Assembly (NCBI GenBank): GCA_033557465.1
Contig: CM066031.1
Span: 1,674,500,800-1,674,564,799 of the forward strand
Direction: 5' to 3'
DNA: 64,000 nt
Source of the DNA: Ichthyophis bannanicus
Lineage: Eukaryota; Chordata; Amphibia; Gymnophiona; Ichthyophiidae
Each line of letters begins with the position of its first letter. Position 1 is the stretch's first letter. The notes under the pieces were generated by a model. The model had not been told where the DNA came from, did no database searches, and worked only from the letters and a program-made list of their open reading frames with translations. The position numbers and the translations under genes are program-made. Below, in pieces: positions 1-10,105 of this stretch.

Positions 1-48
1 GATAAAGGGGTAAAAGGGGGTGGTAAGTGAGGACAAGGCCATAGCAGA

Positions 49-67
49 GAGACTGAATGAATTTTTT
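49..67. repeat. 19-bp target-site duplication (partner 1848-1866)
   Basis: GAGACTGAATGAATTTTTT occurs at 49-67 and again at 1848-1866, exactly flanking the minus-strand ORF1 element. The target is T-rich at its end, as expected for L1-type target-primed insertion where the poly(A) tail joins the T run. Confidence 0.85.
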
Positions 68-296
68 TTTCTTTTTACAGAAATACAAAAATACAAGAAA
101 AACAAAATATAGAAGAAAAACATTTTTACATTATATATCACATAAACTCATATAACTGGTCCAATCCTCATCAAGGAGGGTGTGGTTATAAAAATAAGAA
201 AAATAAAACCTAAGTGGGTCCAAAATAGAAACAACAACTCCATATTCTAGCAAAGAGTCAAGAAATACAATTTACAAATACAAAAACAAAAAATCC

Positions 297-1490
297 CTAA
301 GTCCTACTATCCAAAAAAGTAACCAAATGATCAACTTCAAGAAATACATATCTTTTGCCCTGAAACCAAATGTGGCATTTGCAAGGAAATTTCAGGTAAA
401 AAGATGCCCCCAGGGCTAAAACCCGAGGACGCAGTTCCAAAAAGGCCTTGCGCCGCTTCTGAGTTGCCCTGGAGACATCAGGAAACATTTGTATTGCATG
501 GCCACAAAATTTCTCGTTCTTTTTAGGAAAATATGCACGTATCACCTTATCCTTATCCATCTCAGACAAAAAAATTACCACTAAAGTAGCTCTTGAAGAA
601 ATTTCCTCACTCTCTGATTCAATGAAACGTGAAATATCTAAAGAAGAAGAAGCTACAGCCTCAAAAGGAGCAGCAGGTTCCCCAACTTCCGCTCCCATAT
701 CTGTCCTACCCTTAGGCACATAGTAAAGTTTAGAAACCTGAAAGGAATCAACTTCAGTAAACAATAATACTTCCTTAAGGTATTTTTGGAAAAGTATCAA
801 TGGGGACAGGTAATGGGTTTGAGGAAAATTTAACAAACAGAGATTCTTAGACCTAAAAGAATTTTCCAAAAACTCATTCTGCCTATGTAACAAATAGGAA
901 TCCTGAGAAAATATTTCACAGACAGCCTTATAAGGCAGATCTTTTGAATCCTGAACCATTGACCACTTTTCCAAAGAGACAATCCTAGTTTCATGATCTG
1001 ATAATTTCACAACTGTTTCCTTAGAAAAATCAGAAACTTTTTTTAATGAATGGCCAAGTGCCAACTCCATCCGGGATACAATTGCCCATATATCTTTTAA
1101 AGATACATTATCCGGCGGTGGTTGGATTTCCCCAGCTACTGGAAAAGTAATTACAGAGGGCAAAGACGGAGGCAATGTAAGAGGAGAGTCAATTCTCAAA
1201 AACGTAGAGGGTAGTAGGACCGAGCCAGGGGCGGCTTCCTCGATATCCACCCGGGAAGCCGCCTCCCCGGATATAGACACCGACTCTGAGCAGGGCGTAG
1301 TAACACCCATATCGCGAGGAGAAGACTGTTCAGATGAAGAAATACTCACTCCAGAAACGTCCAAGCCACAGTCCTTCGGTGTCTGGACAGAAGGAGAAGG
1401 ATCACTCACGCGAACGTGAGCGTCCATCGGTCCAACGACCTTAACAACCTTCATTGGAACGGGCGGATATTTCTTTTTCCTTTTCCCCAT
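297..1490 (-). CDS. L1-type ORF1 RNA-binding protein, intact
   Basis: About 397 residues from the start at 1490 (MGKRKKK), chosen because the second copy begins with the same MGK motif at 9343; the open frame extends upstream to 1583 without conservation. ORF1p of L1 elements is a trimeric nucleic-acid chaperone that coats element RNA. Visible are a basic N-terminus, a Ser/Pro-rich linker, a probable coiled coil (residues about 150-230), an RRM-like part around LCLLNFP, and a C-terminal domain with the PDVSRATQKRRKAF and FYLKFPCKC signatures of the L1 ORF1 (Transposase_22) family. The frame is uninterrupted, suggesting a fairly young insertion. Confidence 0.7.
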   Translation of the reverse strand: MGKRKKKYPPVPMKVVKVVGPMDAHVRVSDPSPSVQTPKDCGLDVSGVSISSSEQSSPRDMGVTTPCSESVSISGEAASRVDIEEAAPGSVLLPSTFLRIDSPLTLPPSLPSVITFPVAGEIQPPPDNVSLKDIWAIVSRMELALGHSLKKVSDFSKETVVKLSDHETRIVSLEKWSMVQDSKDLPYKAVCEIFSQDSYLLHRQNEFLENSFRSKNLCLLNFPQTHYLSPLILFQKYLKEVLLFTEVDSFQVSKLYYVPKGRTDMGAEVGEPAAPFEAVASSSLDISRFIESESEEISSRATLVVIFLSEMDKDKVIRAYFPKKNEKFCGHAIQMFPDVSRATQKRRKAFLELRPRVLALGASFYLKFPCKCHIWFQGKRYVFLEVDHLVTFLDSRT

Positions 1491-1588
1491 TACAGGGTAA
1501 CGCTTCTCCAACCTACATGCACCGAAGGGGCACCAAAGGGGCGTAGCCTGCCCCTTCGGTGCACGCCCCCAAGGGACGCCCACGACCG

Positions 1589-1847
1589 CGTCCCGTGGTA
1601 GGGCTGGAGGTTTTATAGCCCTCAGCTACACTGCAGGTGATCAAATTAGCAGGAGCTAATGTCGGGAACCACTCAGGTACACAGTCCAGGAACAAATAAG
1701 GAAATCCACACACCTCGGCGTCCCGCGGTAGGGCTGGAGGTTTTATAGCCCTCAGCTACACTGCAGGTGATCAAATTAGCAGGAGCTAACGTCAGGAACC
1801 ACTCAGGTACACAGTCCAGGAACAAATAAGGAAATCCACACACCTCC
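1589..1847 (-). repeat. Two tandem 130-bp 5' UTR monomers
   Basis: Units at 1589-1718 and 1719-1847 differ at only a few positions (for example CGTCCCGTGG versus CGTCCCGCGG). They sit at the 5' end of the minus-strand ORF1 element and end at the target duplication. Tandem promoter monomers are known at the 5' ends of mouse L1; a promoter role here is inference. Confidence 0.8.
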
Positions 1848-1866
1848 GAGACTGAATGAATTTTTT

Positions 1867-3432
1867 GCTTCAGTCTTTACTGAAGAAGATGTAGGAAATT
1901 TACCCATGCCTGAAATGCTATCATGTATCAGAAGAACTGAAAGAAATATTGATAAACCGGGAAGATGTATTACAACTATTTAATAAATTGAAGAGTGGCA
2001 AATCATCTGGACTGACTGGTATACATCTGAGGGTATTGAAAGAACTAAAATATGAGATTGCAGACCTACTATTAGTAATCTGTGAACTATCATTAAAATC
2101 ATCTGTAGTACCTGAGCAGTGGAGCTTGGCCAATATCACGCCAATATTTATAAAAGATTCTAGGTGTGATCTGGGAAACTACAGACCAGTGAGTCTGACG
2201 GCAGTACCTGGCAAAATGGTAGGAACCATTATAAAGAATAAAATTACTGATCATGTATATAGTCATGGTTTAATGGGAGAAAGCCAACATGGATTTAGCC
2301 AAGGAAAGTCTTGTCTTACTAATTTGTGTTATTTTTTTGAAGATGTGAATAAACAGGTAGCCAAAAGTGAGCCAGTCTATAGTGTGTCTGGATTTTCTGA
2401 ATGCTTTTGACAAGGTCTCTCATGAGAGATTCTTGGCAAAATTAAAAAGTCATGGGATTGGAGGCAGTGTAGTATTGCGGATCAGGAACTGGTTAAAAAA
2501 TAGAAAGCAGAAAGTAGGGCTAAAGGGCCAATTTTCTCAATGGCATACCACAGGTGTGCCCTGGGCCCACTGCTTCATAAATGACCTGGAAATGGGAATA
2601 ATAACAAGTGAGGCGATCAAATTTGCAGATGATACAAAATTATTCAAAGTTGTTAAAACACAAGAAGATTGTGAAAAATTGCAAGAGGATCTTGATAAAT
2701 TGGAAGATTGGGCATCCAAATGGCAGATGAAATTTAATGTGGACAAGTGCAAAGTTATGCACTTAGGAAAGAACAACCCAAACTTTGGTTACACGATGCA
2801 AGGTACCACCTTAGAAACCACCACCCAGGAAAAAGATTTAGGCATCATCATGGATAATATGTTGAAACCCTCTGCCCAGTGTGCAGCAGCGGCTAAGAAA
2901 GCAAATAGAATGCTAGGAATCATAAGGAAAGGAATGGAGAATAAAACCAAGGATATTATAACACCTCTGTATTATTCCATGGTGCGACCGCACCTTGAAT
3001 ATTGTTTGCAATTCTGGTCGCTTTATCTTAAAAAGGATATAGCGGAATTAGAAAAGGTACAGAGAAGAACCACCAAAATGGTAAAGGGGATGGAAGGATA
3101 CCCTTATGAGGAGAGGCTTAAATGGTTCGGGCTCTTCAACTTGGAAAAGAGATGGCTGAGGGGAGATAAATATGATAGAGGTCTATAAATTAATGAATGG
3201 AGTGGAATGGGTTAACGTAGATTGGTTGTTTATGCCATCAAAAATTAGAAAGACTAGAGGACACGCAATGAAGTTACAATGTAATGCGTTTAAGACTAAT
3301 AAGAGAAAATATTTTTTCACTCAACGCATAATCAAACTCAGGAATTTGTTACCGGAGGATGTAGTAAAAGCTGTTAGTGTAGCTGGCTTTAAAAAAGGTT
3401 TCCTGCAGGAAAGGTCCATAAACCATTTTTAA
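1867..3432 (+). pseudogene. CR1-type reverse transcriptase, frameshifted
   Basis: Remnant of the ORF2 reverse transcriptase that copies LINE RNA at the nicked target. The frame changes near 2380 and 3180, so three frames are needed to read it. Visible landmarks are the SG..PGK..E fingers region, a FADDTKL catalytic box near 2622, and the thumb and C-terminal CR1 signature (RPHLEYC, EERL). The PQGSxLGPxLF box upstream of FADD has been shortened to a few residues near 2560, so the protein cannot be active. The family is clear from sequence; exact break positions are estimates. Confidence 0.8.
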
Positions 3433-3600
3433 AGAGAACCCGGAAAATCCACTGCTTACCCCAGGATGAGCGTTGTGGAACCTGTGTGTCTTTTGGGAAC
3501 CTGCCAGGTACTTGTGACCTGGATTGACTATTGTTGGAAACAGGATACTGGGCTTAATGGACTGTGGTCTGACCTAGTATGGCATTTCTTATGTTCTTAA

Positions 3601-3990
3601 GAAAGGAGAGAAAGGATGGTGAGGAGAAAGAAGCAAGATGAGAGATGGAGGACAAAAAGAGAAAGATATGAAGGATAAAGGAATTATGGAGATGTGGGGA
3701 GGAAGACTGTAGATGGGGAGGGGAGGAGCAAGGGATGTGTGAGAGAAGAGAGCAGGAGAGGAGGGAGAGGAAAATGGAAGTGTATAAATGGAATAAAGAG
3801 AAATGCAAGTGAAGGGGAAAACCGAAGGAATGGAACCTATAACATAAGCAAAAGAAAGATGACCGCAAGATGGAAAAAATCTAGAGGAAATGCTGAGAGA
3901 ATAAAATGGGTAACAAAAGAAAAAAAACTTGGAATCAGATGGGAGAGGAAATGTGGAATAAAGAAAATGAATTAATATGAAAAGGCCAGA
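3601..3990. repeat. Polypurine low-complexity tract
   Basis: About 390 bases that are almost entirely A and G on the plus strand (GAGGAGAAAGAAG-like), directly after the CR1 3' end. Open frames across it on either strand are composition artefacts. Confidence 0.7.
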
Positions 3991-4109
3991 GAAATAAAAA
4001 TAAATCTAAGTAATGGGGAATAAAAGACAAGCATTGAAGATAACAATACATTAAGAAGTACAAAGGTTTAAGCATATTTTATTGTGTCACCCTGCTGGGA
4101 AGATTAAGG

Positions 4110-4316
4110 CTAGTTGAGTGGAGGAGTAGCCTAATGGTTCAAGCACTGGCTTAGGAACCAAGAGACCAGCATTTCAGTCCCACTAGCACTACTTGTGGCC
4201 TTGGGCCAGTCACTTAACCCTCCGTTACCTCAGAAAAATCCAAGTTATAAATGTCCCTGTTGCAATGTAAACCGCTTTGACTGAAATGATAAAGTGGTAT
4301 AAAAACCTGTTAAATA
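4110..4316 (+). mobile_element. tRNA-derived SINE with L2-type tail
   Basis: The head starts with GTGGAGGAGTAGCC and carries an A box (TAGCCTAATGG) and a degenerate B box; the body contains the TGTGGCCTTGGG..AGTCACTTAACC segment shared with the other SINEs here. Unlike the copies at 12078, 17752 and 26944, its 3' part (GTAAACCGCTTTGACTG, then GTGGTATAAAA) matches the 3' ends of the L2 LINEs at 13379 and 27386. Confidence 0.75.
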
Positions 4317-4845
4317 GTGATGACAGTCTTAATCTTCCCAGCACTCACTCTCACCTTTCCTCCCCCTCCCAGCACTTTCTCTCCTCTCCCAGTAGTCCAG
4401 CATTTCCCCTTCCCCTCAATCCAGCATTCTCCTCTCTCCACTTTCTCCTGTGCAGTAGTCCCCTCTCTCTCTCTGTCATCTCCCACCTGTGGTCTCGCAT
4501 TTCCCTTCAAACCTTCTTCCTTGCCAGGTTCCTTCGTAGATATAGCAACAACAACAGTGAGAGTACCAGTAATGTGCACCACTGAGTCTTGGAATCCATG
4601 TGCTGGGTGGAGGGGTTAAGGGTGAGAGAGTGATAGTATGTGTCCATGCATGTATAGGTAGGTATGGAAGAGAGTGATAGCGGTGGGGTGAGGGGAGGGG
4701 GGGGGGGTGATGAGAGCTAGATGATGGCAATCTGAAGGGAGGGGGAAAAGTTCTCCCTCTGCCACATTTGAGCCTCCTATCCTTTGTCCCTCTAAACAGA
4801 GCAGATAAACTATGCCTATGACTCAGATCTTGACCTCTAGCTTAA
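4317..4845. other. No gene; pyrimidine-rich stretch and a G run
   Basis: 4340-4480 is C/T-rich low complexity, and 4690-4707 contains a long G run. Nothing else is recognised. Confidence 0.5.
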
Positions 4846-5259
4846 GGTTACCAGATGTCCCAATTTTCGGGGACTCTCCCTGACTTTAAAGCTGTGTCCT
4901 TCACTCTTATCTGTTTGGCAACTTCCTGTCACCAATTCCAGCAATGTGGACAGGGGGTTAAAAAAATTATTTTCAGTTTAATGATTTGAATTTATCCGTT
5001 TTTTGGAATTTACATACATTTTCTTTTACTCAGTGCAGGGAAATGCCTCACTGTTTCTATTTCTCTGTTGATCTGTGTGCTTGGAAGTTGCTGTCATTGA
5101 ATGGATGTGGGGGTGGTGCTGGAAGGATTATGATTCCTCTTCTCTTCTCCATAGCTTGTTACTGAAACTGGGATCTTTGGTGTCCCTTCCTCCCCCCTCC
5201 AACACACACACTTTACACTTCCAATAAGTGTCCAGATTTGCCTGCAAAAATCTGGTAAC
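4846..5259. mobile_element. Candidate non-autonomous DNA transposon
   Basis: The ends are inverted copies: AGGTTACCAGATG near 4846 and ATCTGGTAACTTT near 5246-5259. Flanking TAGCT-like words may be a decayed target duplication. No coding capacity is seen. hAT affiliation is only suggested. Confidence 0.45.
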
Positions 5260-5454
5260 TTTAGCTAGGAAAAGACTTAGATCTCGCAATTAGAGTATTA
5301 TTCTGGATCTAAGCCAGAGCACTATTGGGAGTCTAAATATGAACCAGCAGGGTTCTCTGAAGAAAGTTCAACTTGCCTACCCTCAAATCCTTCCCTTCTA
5401 CAGGAAAGGAGAAGGTTGCCTCTGGAGGACCTTTCCTTCACTGATTTTAAGGCT
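5260..5454. other. No recognisable feature
   Basis: Short unassigned spacer; nothing conserved or repeated is seen. Confidence 0.4.
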
Positions 5455-6326
5455 GATGCAGAAAGCGGGTACTTAAGACACACGCTATCAGCTTTATATA
5501 CCTCTTTGCAGCGCACCGATAGCGCGTGACTTCAGCACAGCTGTGCAGAAAGGGGCTCATATGCAAATGAGCCACGCATTAAACTGTGTGCAAAATGGCA
5601 GTGTTAAATTGAGAGAGCAAGCTAAACACATGCGCACAAGAAATTGGCACTGGTTTGGCATGCTCTCCCAGAGAAATGGGCACCACATGGCTAATTTACA
5701 TATCAGCCCCAATAGGATTTTGATGGCATCAGGGGTGATCACAGCATTGGGGAAAAGTCCCCAATGCCATCAAAATACTGTTGGGGACCATTGCCCGAAC
5801 AGAAAGTCACTTCCTGGTGGTCTAGTGGCCCCAGAACCACCCACCCCACTTATAAAGAAACTAACCTGATGGTCTAGTGGCCCCAGAACTCCCTCCCGGT
5901 ATCTTTCAAAGTGGAAACGCCACCTACGTGCTCCTGCTCTCGGTCCGCCATCTTGGAAAATGGTAGGAGCCTGGACCCGTGTGATGCATCCTGGGATGCA
6001 CCGGGTGAGGTCAAACTGCCAGGATGCATCGCGTGGGGCCAGGCACCACCATTTTCTAAGATGGCAGAATGAGAGCAGGAATGGGTAGGCAGCGCTCCCG
6101 CTTTGAAAGATACCAGGAGGGGTTCTGGGTCCCCTAGAACATAGGTTAGGTTTTTTTAAGTGGGATGTGGAGTGGGGGGTTCTGTGGCCACTAGACCACC
6201 AGGTTATTTATTTTTTTAATGGGGTGGGTGGGGGGGTTCTGGGGCCACTAGACCACCAGGTTAGTTTTTTTAAGTGGCGTGGGGGATGGTGGGTTCTGGG
6301 GCTGCTAGACCATCAGGTTATTTTTT
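5455..6326 (+). mobile_element. Foldback non-autonomous DNA transposon
   Basis: The right half is a foldback: GGTCTAGTGGCCCCAGAAC, TATCTTTCAAAG and CCGCCATCTTGG on the left (5815-5965) recur inverted at 6046-6215, and the outermost unit repeats twice more to about 6325. A second copy lies inverted at 9641-10105, sharing the GATGGCATCGGGGG-type segment (here GATGGCATCAGGGG near 5723). There is no transposase. Probably a hAT-type MITE; the element ends are estimates. Confidence 0.55.
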
Positions 6327-6575
6327 GTTGTTGTTTGTTTTTTTATTTATTTATAAGATTTGAAATTACAATTCCACTTAAAGTAAAGCAAAATCAAGAC
6401 CATAAAGAACAATAAACAATATCCAAAGGGATTACTCCAGGAACATACATGGTAAAGCCCACATCTAGGAAAAATACCTAACCTAATACTAATAATATTG
6501 CAATAAGCATAAAGACATAGACATATTATGCCATAGCACGAGAGAATATCAACATTGCACCCATCCTCCAAAGGC

Positions 6576-7404
6576 CTATAGCTCTCTATCCATCAAAAAT
6601 TTCTCCAAATGAGATACATCCAAAAACACAAAAGTTTGTCCCAGTAAGTTAATAACACACTTGCAAGGAAACTTAAGATAGAACTTGGCCCCTAACCCCA
6701 AGACCCGTGGTTTCAGTTCTAAGAACTGACGCCTGCGGATCTGTGTGGAATGGATAATATCAGGAAATATATTTAGTTTCTGGCCACAAAACAGCTCCTC
6801 TTTATGTCTAAAGAACAACTTCAAAATCTTCATTTTTACAGATTCTGAACTAAACGTAACCACTAAGTTATTCCGCTTAGTTATAATATCTGCAGAATCT
6901 TCTAAGAACGCTGTTGGGTCCTGACTGGCTGTATGGCAGAGAGAAACACAACTTTCAATATCACCATAAAATACTTTTTAAGAAGGATCTCAGGAGAGAA
7001 AAGATGGGTGACTGGAAAGTTTAGGAAAAGAAGATTCCTGGCCCATGTGAGATTCTCAAGAGTCTCCATCCTGGCATGAAGCAGCAAAGAATATTTAATG
7101 TGAGCAACATTTGAAGCCACACATGGTTTCATCTGAGAGTCCACACAAGCCGTATCTTTATCTAGAGATGCCACCCTTTTATCCAAGTCATATAATTTAT
7201 CCACAAACCCATAACTAAAGGAACATAATGAAGAGACTGCAGCAGACAGATAAGTATCAATATTAGCTATAGCCTCTCACAGATCTTTAGGGGTTATGTC
7301 TCCCACAGGAGGGGAAGACATAGTCACACCCAGGTCCACTGGAACTACCTGTTTAGGCACAGGAATTACGGAGTCAATATTAATAGTAATAGAACTGTCA
7401 GGGG
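6576..7404 (-). pseudogene. L1-type ORF1, C-terminal part, broken
   Basis: Remnant of the RNA-binding ORF1p. The last 95 residues are open (6576-6863) and contain LELKPRVLGLGAKFYLKFPC, the same C-terminal domain as the intact copy at 297-1490. Upstream pieces (6902-7204, 7277-7404) carry the coiled-coil and RNA-binding region (LLFLNFPVTHL) and need frame changes and one stop. The reading stops at 7404 where the CR1 begins. Confidence 0.65.
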
Positions 7405-9060
7405 AGGAATATGTAGAAGCTGATAAGGATAAAGCGGAATTGCTTAACAAATATTTCTGTTCTGTGTTCACAGATGAAGAACCAGGAGCAGGACCTCAGA
7501 AAACACCCACAAACAAGAACAGAAGCGAGGGACATCTTGAACAATTTTCAGAAGACTGTGTTCGTGAGAAGGTAGCTCAACTTAAAGTAGACAAAGCGAT
7601 GGGACCGGATGGGATACACCCTAGAATACTAAGGGAACTTGGGGACGTTCTAGCAGCTCCATTGACTGACATTTTCAATGCTTCGTTGGAGTCGGGAGTG
7701 GTGCCAAAGGACTGCAGAGAGGCTCATGTGGTGCCTTTATACAAAAGCGGAAGTAAGGATGTGGTTGAAAACTACAGGCCAGTTAGTTTAACTTCGATGG
7801 AGAGTTAATTATTGGAAACGCTGCTGAAAGAGAAAATAGTGAGGTTTCTGGAGTCCAGCGGATTACAGGATCTGAGGCAGCATGGATTCACCAGAGGCAG
7901 GTCTTGTCAGACAAATCTGATTGATTTCTTTGACTGGGTGACCAGGGAGTTGGACCAAGGGAGAGCCCTAGATGTGGTGTATTTAGATTTCAATAAAGCC
8001 TTTGACACTGTTCCTCACAGGCGACTTATAAACAAACTGAGCACCCTAGGGATGGACCCTAAAGTTACTGCTTGGGTTAGAAATTGGTTGGGTGGGAGGC
8101 GACAAAGAATACAGGTAAATGGAGCTCACTGAGGAGAAGGATGTTACCAGTGGTGTGCCCCAGGGATCTGTCCTTAGTCCGATTCTTTAACCCCTTTTTT
8201 TTATTGATATAGCAGAAGGGCTGTCGGGTAAGGTTTGCCTCTTTGCGGATGATACCAAAATCTGCAATACAGTAGACACCCAGGAAGGTGTAGATAACAT
8301 GAGGAGGGATCTAGCTAAGCTTGAAGAATGGTCTAGAATTTGGCAGCTGGGATTTAATGTTAAAAAAAATTAAGGTCATACATTTGGGCTGCAGCAATCC
8401 AAGGGAGCAATATAGTATAGGTGGTGAAGTACTTTTGTCCACTAAAGAAGAGCGGGACCTAGGCGTGGTTGTGTCTGATGATCTTAAAGTAGCTAAACAG
8501 GTAGAAAAGGCGATGACAAAAGCTAGAAGGATGCTTGGGTGCATATGGAGAGGAATGGCTAGTAGAAAAAAGGAGGTGATAATGCCTCTGTATAAGTCTT
8601 TGGTGCGACCTCATTTGGAGTATAGTGTGCAATTCTGGAGACCGCACCTTCAAAAGGATGTGAACAGGATGGAGTCGGTACAGAGGGTGGCTACTAAAAT
8701 GATTAGTGGTCTTCATTATAAAGAATATGAGGACAGACTTAAGGATCTTAATATGTACACCTTAGAGGAAAGGCGGGATAGAGGTGATATGATTGAGATG
8801 TTTAAATACCTCCGTGGCATAAATGTTTAGGGAGAGAACCTCTTTCAATTGAAAGCAAGTTCTGCTACGAGGGGACATGGGATGAGGGTGAAGGGAGATA
8901 GATTCAGGAGTGATATGCGGAAATATTTCTTTACGGAAAGAGTGGTGGATCCGTGGAATAGTCTCCCAGTGGAGGTGATAGAGATGAGGACAGTAACTGC
9001 ATTCAAAAAAGCATGGGACAAACACAGAGGATCTCTAAAGGTAAAAAGTGGACTGTTGTA
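7405..9060 (+). pseudogene. CR1 reverse transcriptase, several breaks
   Basis: Reads from KADKDKAELLNKYF-like text through MGPDGIHPRIL, a stop at 7806, QHGFTRGRSC, VYLDFNKAFDTVPH and a stop at 8130. A disturbed PQGS/ADDTK region follows (8155-8270), then the thumb and C-terminal part from 8321 with RPHLEYSVQFWRPHLQK, another stop at 8828 and the end at 9060. Typical CR1 ORF2 without its endonuclease. Inactive. Confidence 0.8.
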
Positions 9061-9133
9061 GTTGTTGATATGGAAGGACAGACTAGATATGCCATGTGGT
9101 CTTTTTCTCTCGTCATATTTCTATGTTTCTAAC
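7405..9133 (+). mobile_element. CR1-clade LINE, copy B1, 5'-truncated
   Basis: This CR1 subfamily (B) is the commonest repeat in the window; its 3' end reads GCCATGTGGTCTTTTTCT then ATTTCTATGTTTCT. It starts inside the reverse transcriptase N-terminal region and ends at 9133. It interrupts an ORF1-only element. Other B copies lie at 13325, 15966, 18701, 21112 and 31945. Confidence 0.8.
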
Positions 9134-9343
9134 TATTGTCGAGGATAGAGCATACACAGGCCGGGGCGGGGGGGCAGGGGAGGGAGGTGTCCAGCTACCG
9201 GAGCTCAAAGTAGCTCCTTCCAGAGGCAATGAGCAGCTGGATACCAGAGGGGCCAAATGCCTGTCCATGGGCCCCACCACCTTACCTGGCTGTACCATAG
9301 TAGACTCCACCTTGGTGCTGCCCTTGTTCTTCTGCTTCCCCAT
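9134..9343 (-). pseudogene. L1-type ORF1, N-terminal part
   Basis: Begins MGKQKNKG at 9343 and contains VVGPMDRH, matching MGKRKKK..VVGPMDAH at the start of the intact ORF1. It runs into the 3' end of the inserted CR1 at 9133, so it is the missing N-terminus of the fragment at 6576-7404. Confidence 0.65.
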
Positions 9344-9640
9344 TCAGGAATAGGACCAGACAGGCTATGGACTCCTCTTTACACTCCAGTGTACTCTGGT
9401 GCACCGAAGGGGTGCCTAAGGGGTGTGTCTAGCTTCTTAGATCACGCCACTTCGGTTTGCGACACACGCCAAGTGTAGTGTCCGCAACTCTTTATATGGC
9501 TGGCAGACAAGAGGTCTTTCAACATCCTCAGGATGTCCTCCAAAGAACAGGATACACACAGCTCCAGCAAAGTCACTTGTGCTGTCCAGCAGGGTAGATG
9601 GATGCCCCAATCCACTCTTCCACACTGAGTAGGTATGCCT

Positions 9641-10105
9641 CCCCAGGTTAGTTTTTTTTAAATGGGGTGTGGGGTAGTGGAATCGGACCACTAGGCCACC
9701 AGAGAGTGACTTTCTGTCAGTGCATTGGCCCCCGACAGTATTTTGATGGCATCGGGGGGCTTTTCTTGATGACGGGATCACCCCCGATGCCATAAAAATT
9801 TTGTTGGGGGCACGTGCTAGTAGTTTAAGCCACCTCAGACCCAGGCCTAGAGAGAATGATGCTAAAGCTGGTTGCAAAATCCTCTACACCTGTCTCTGCA
9901 TCGGGCGCAGCAATAATTTGCATACCAGATTATTACGTGCAGATCATTTGCCTGCAATTTAAATACTCATGGCGTTAATTGGGCATTAGTTTTTCAATCG
10001 CCATTTACGTTGTCTGTTTTCTGCATTTGACGTTAGCTTAAATGTGCTTAAAGTGTGCTTAAATGTGCCGTTTTTGGTGCTTAAGGGCCGCACTAGTTTT
10101 CTGCA
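9641..10105 (-). mobile_element. Non-autonomous DNA transposon, second copy of the 5455-6326 family
   Basis: Inverted relative to the first copy. It shares GGTGGTCTAGTGG-like, CAGAAAGTCACTT-like and ATTTTGATGGCAT segments. The end near 10100 (CTAGTTTTCTGCATT) is the inverse of the family's TGCAGAAA end. No coding capacity. Confidence 0.5.

Larger units (their letters stand above)
68..1847 (-). mobile_element. ORF1-only L1-type element (half-L1-like), complete copy
   Basis: About 1.78 kb, bounded by a 19-bp target duplication. In minus orientation it has tandem 130-bp 5' units, a GC-rich hairpin-prone leader (about 1500-1590), one long ORF1 and a 3' UTR of about 230 bp ending in an A-rich tail (T run at 62-70 on the plus strand). 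No ORF2 lies between ORF1 and the tail, so it resembles mammalian HAL1 elements and must use a reverse transcriptase supplied in trans. Related copies lie at 6327-9640 and around 28677-31715. Confidence 0.7.
1..3600 (+). mobile_element. CR1-clade LINE, copy A, split by an ORF1-only L1 element
   Basis: A 5'-truncated CR1-like non-LTR retrotransposon. Bases 1-48 and 1849-3600 are one element: the sequence around 49-67 resumes at 1848-1866 after the insertion. The downstream part encodes a degenerate reverse transcriptase. The 3' end is near 3600 (short TATGTTCTTA-like end), typical of CR1 elements, which lack a long poly(A). No endonuclease domain lies in the window. The family assignment rests on protein similarity of the thumb and C-terminal region (KxNRMLGIIRKGMENK, PHLEYC) to CR1; L2/L3 relatives are the alternative. 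Confidence 0.8.
6327..9640 (-). mobile_element. ORF1-only L1-type element, copy 2, split by a CR1
   Basis: The 3' tail is near 6327-6350 (T/A-rich), C-terminal coding is at 6576-7404, and N-terminal coding plus the GC-rich leader are at 9134-9640. The CR1 at 7405-9133 separates the halves. The leader near 9400-9475 repeats the CACCGAAGGGG motif of copy 1. As in copy 1, the ORF1 stop is followed only by a short 3' UTR and tail, with no ORF2. Confidence 0.65.

Noticed and set aside
3554..3975. Open frames on both strands near 3.6-4.0 kb
   Set aside because: They lie in the polypurine tract and reflect composition.
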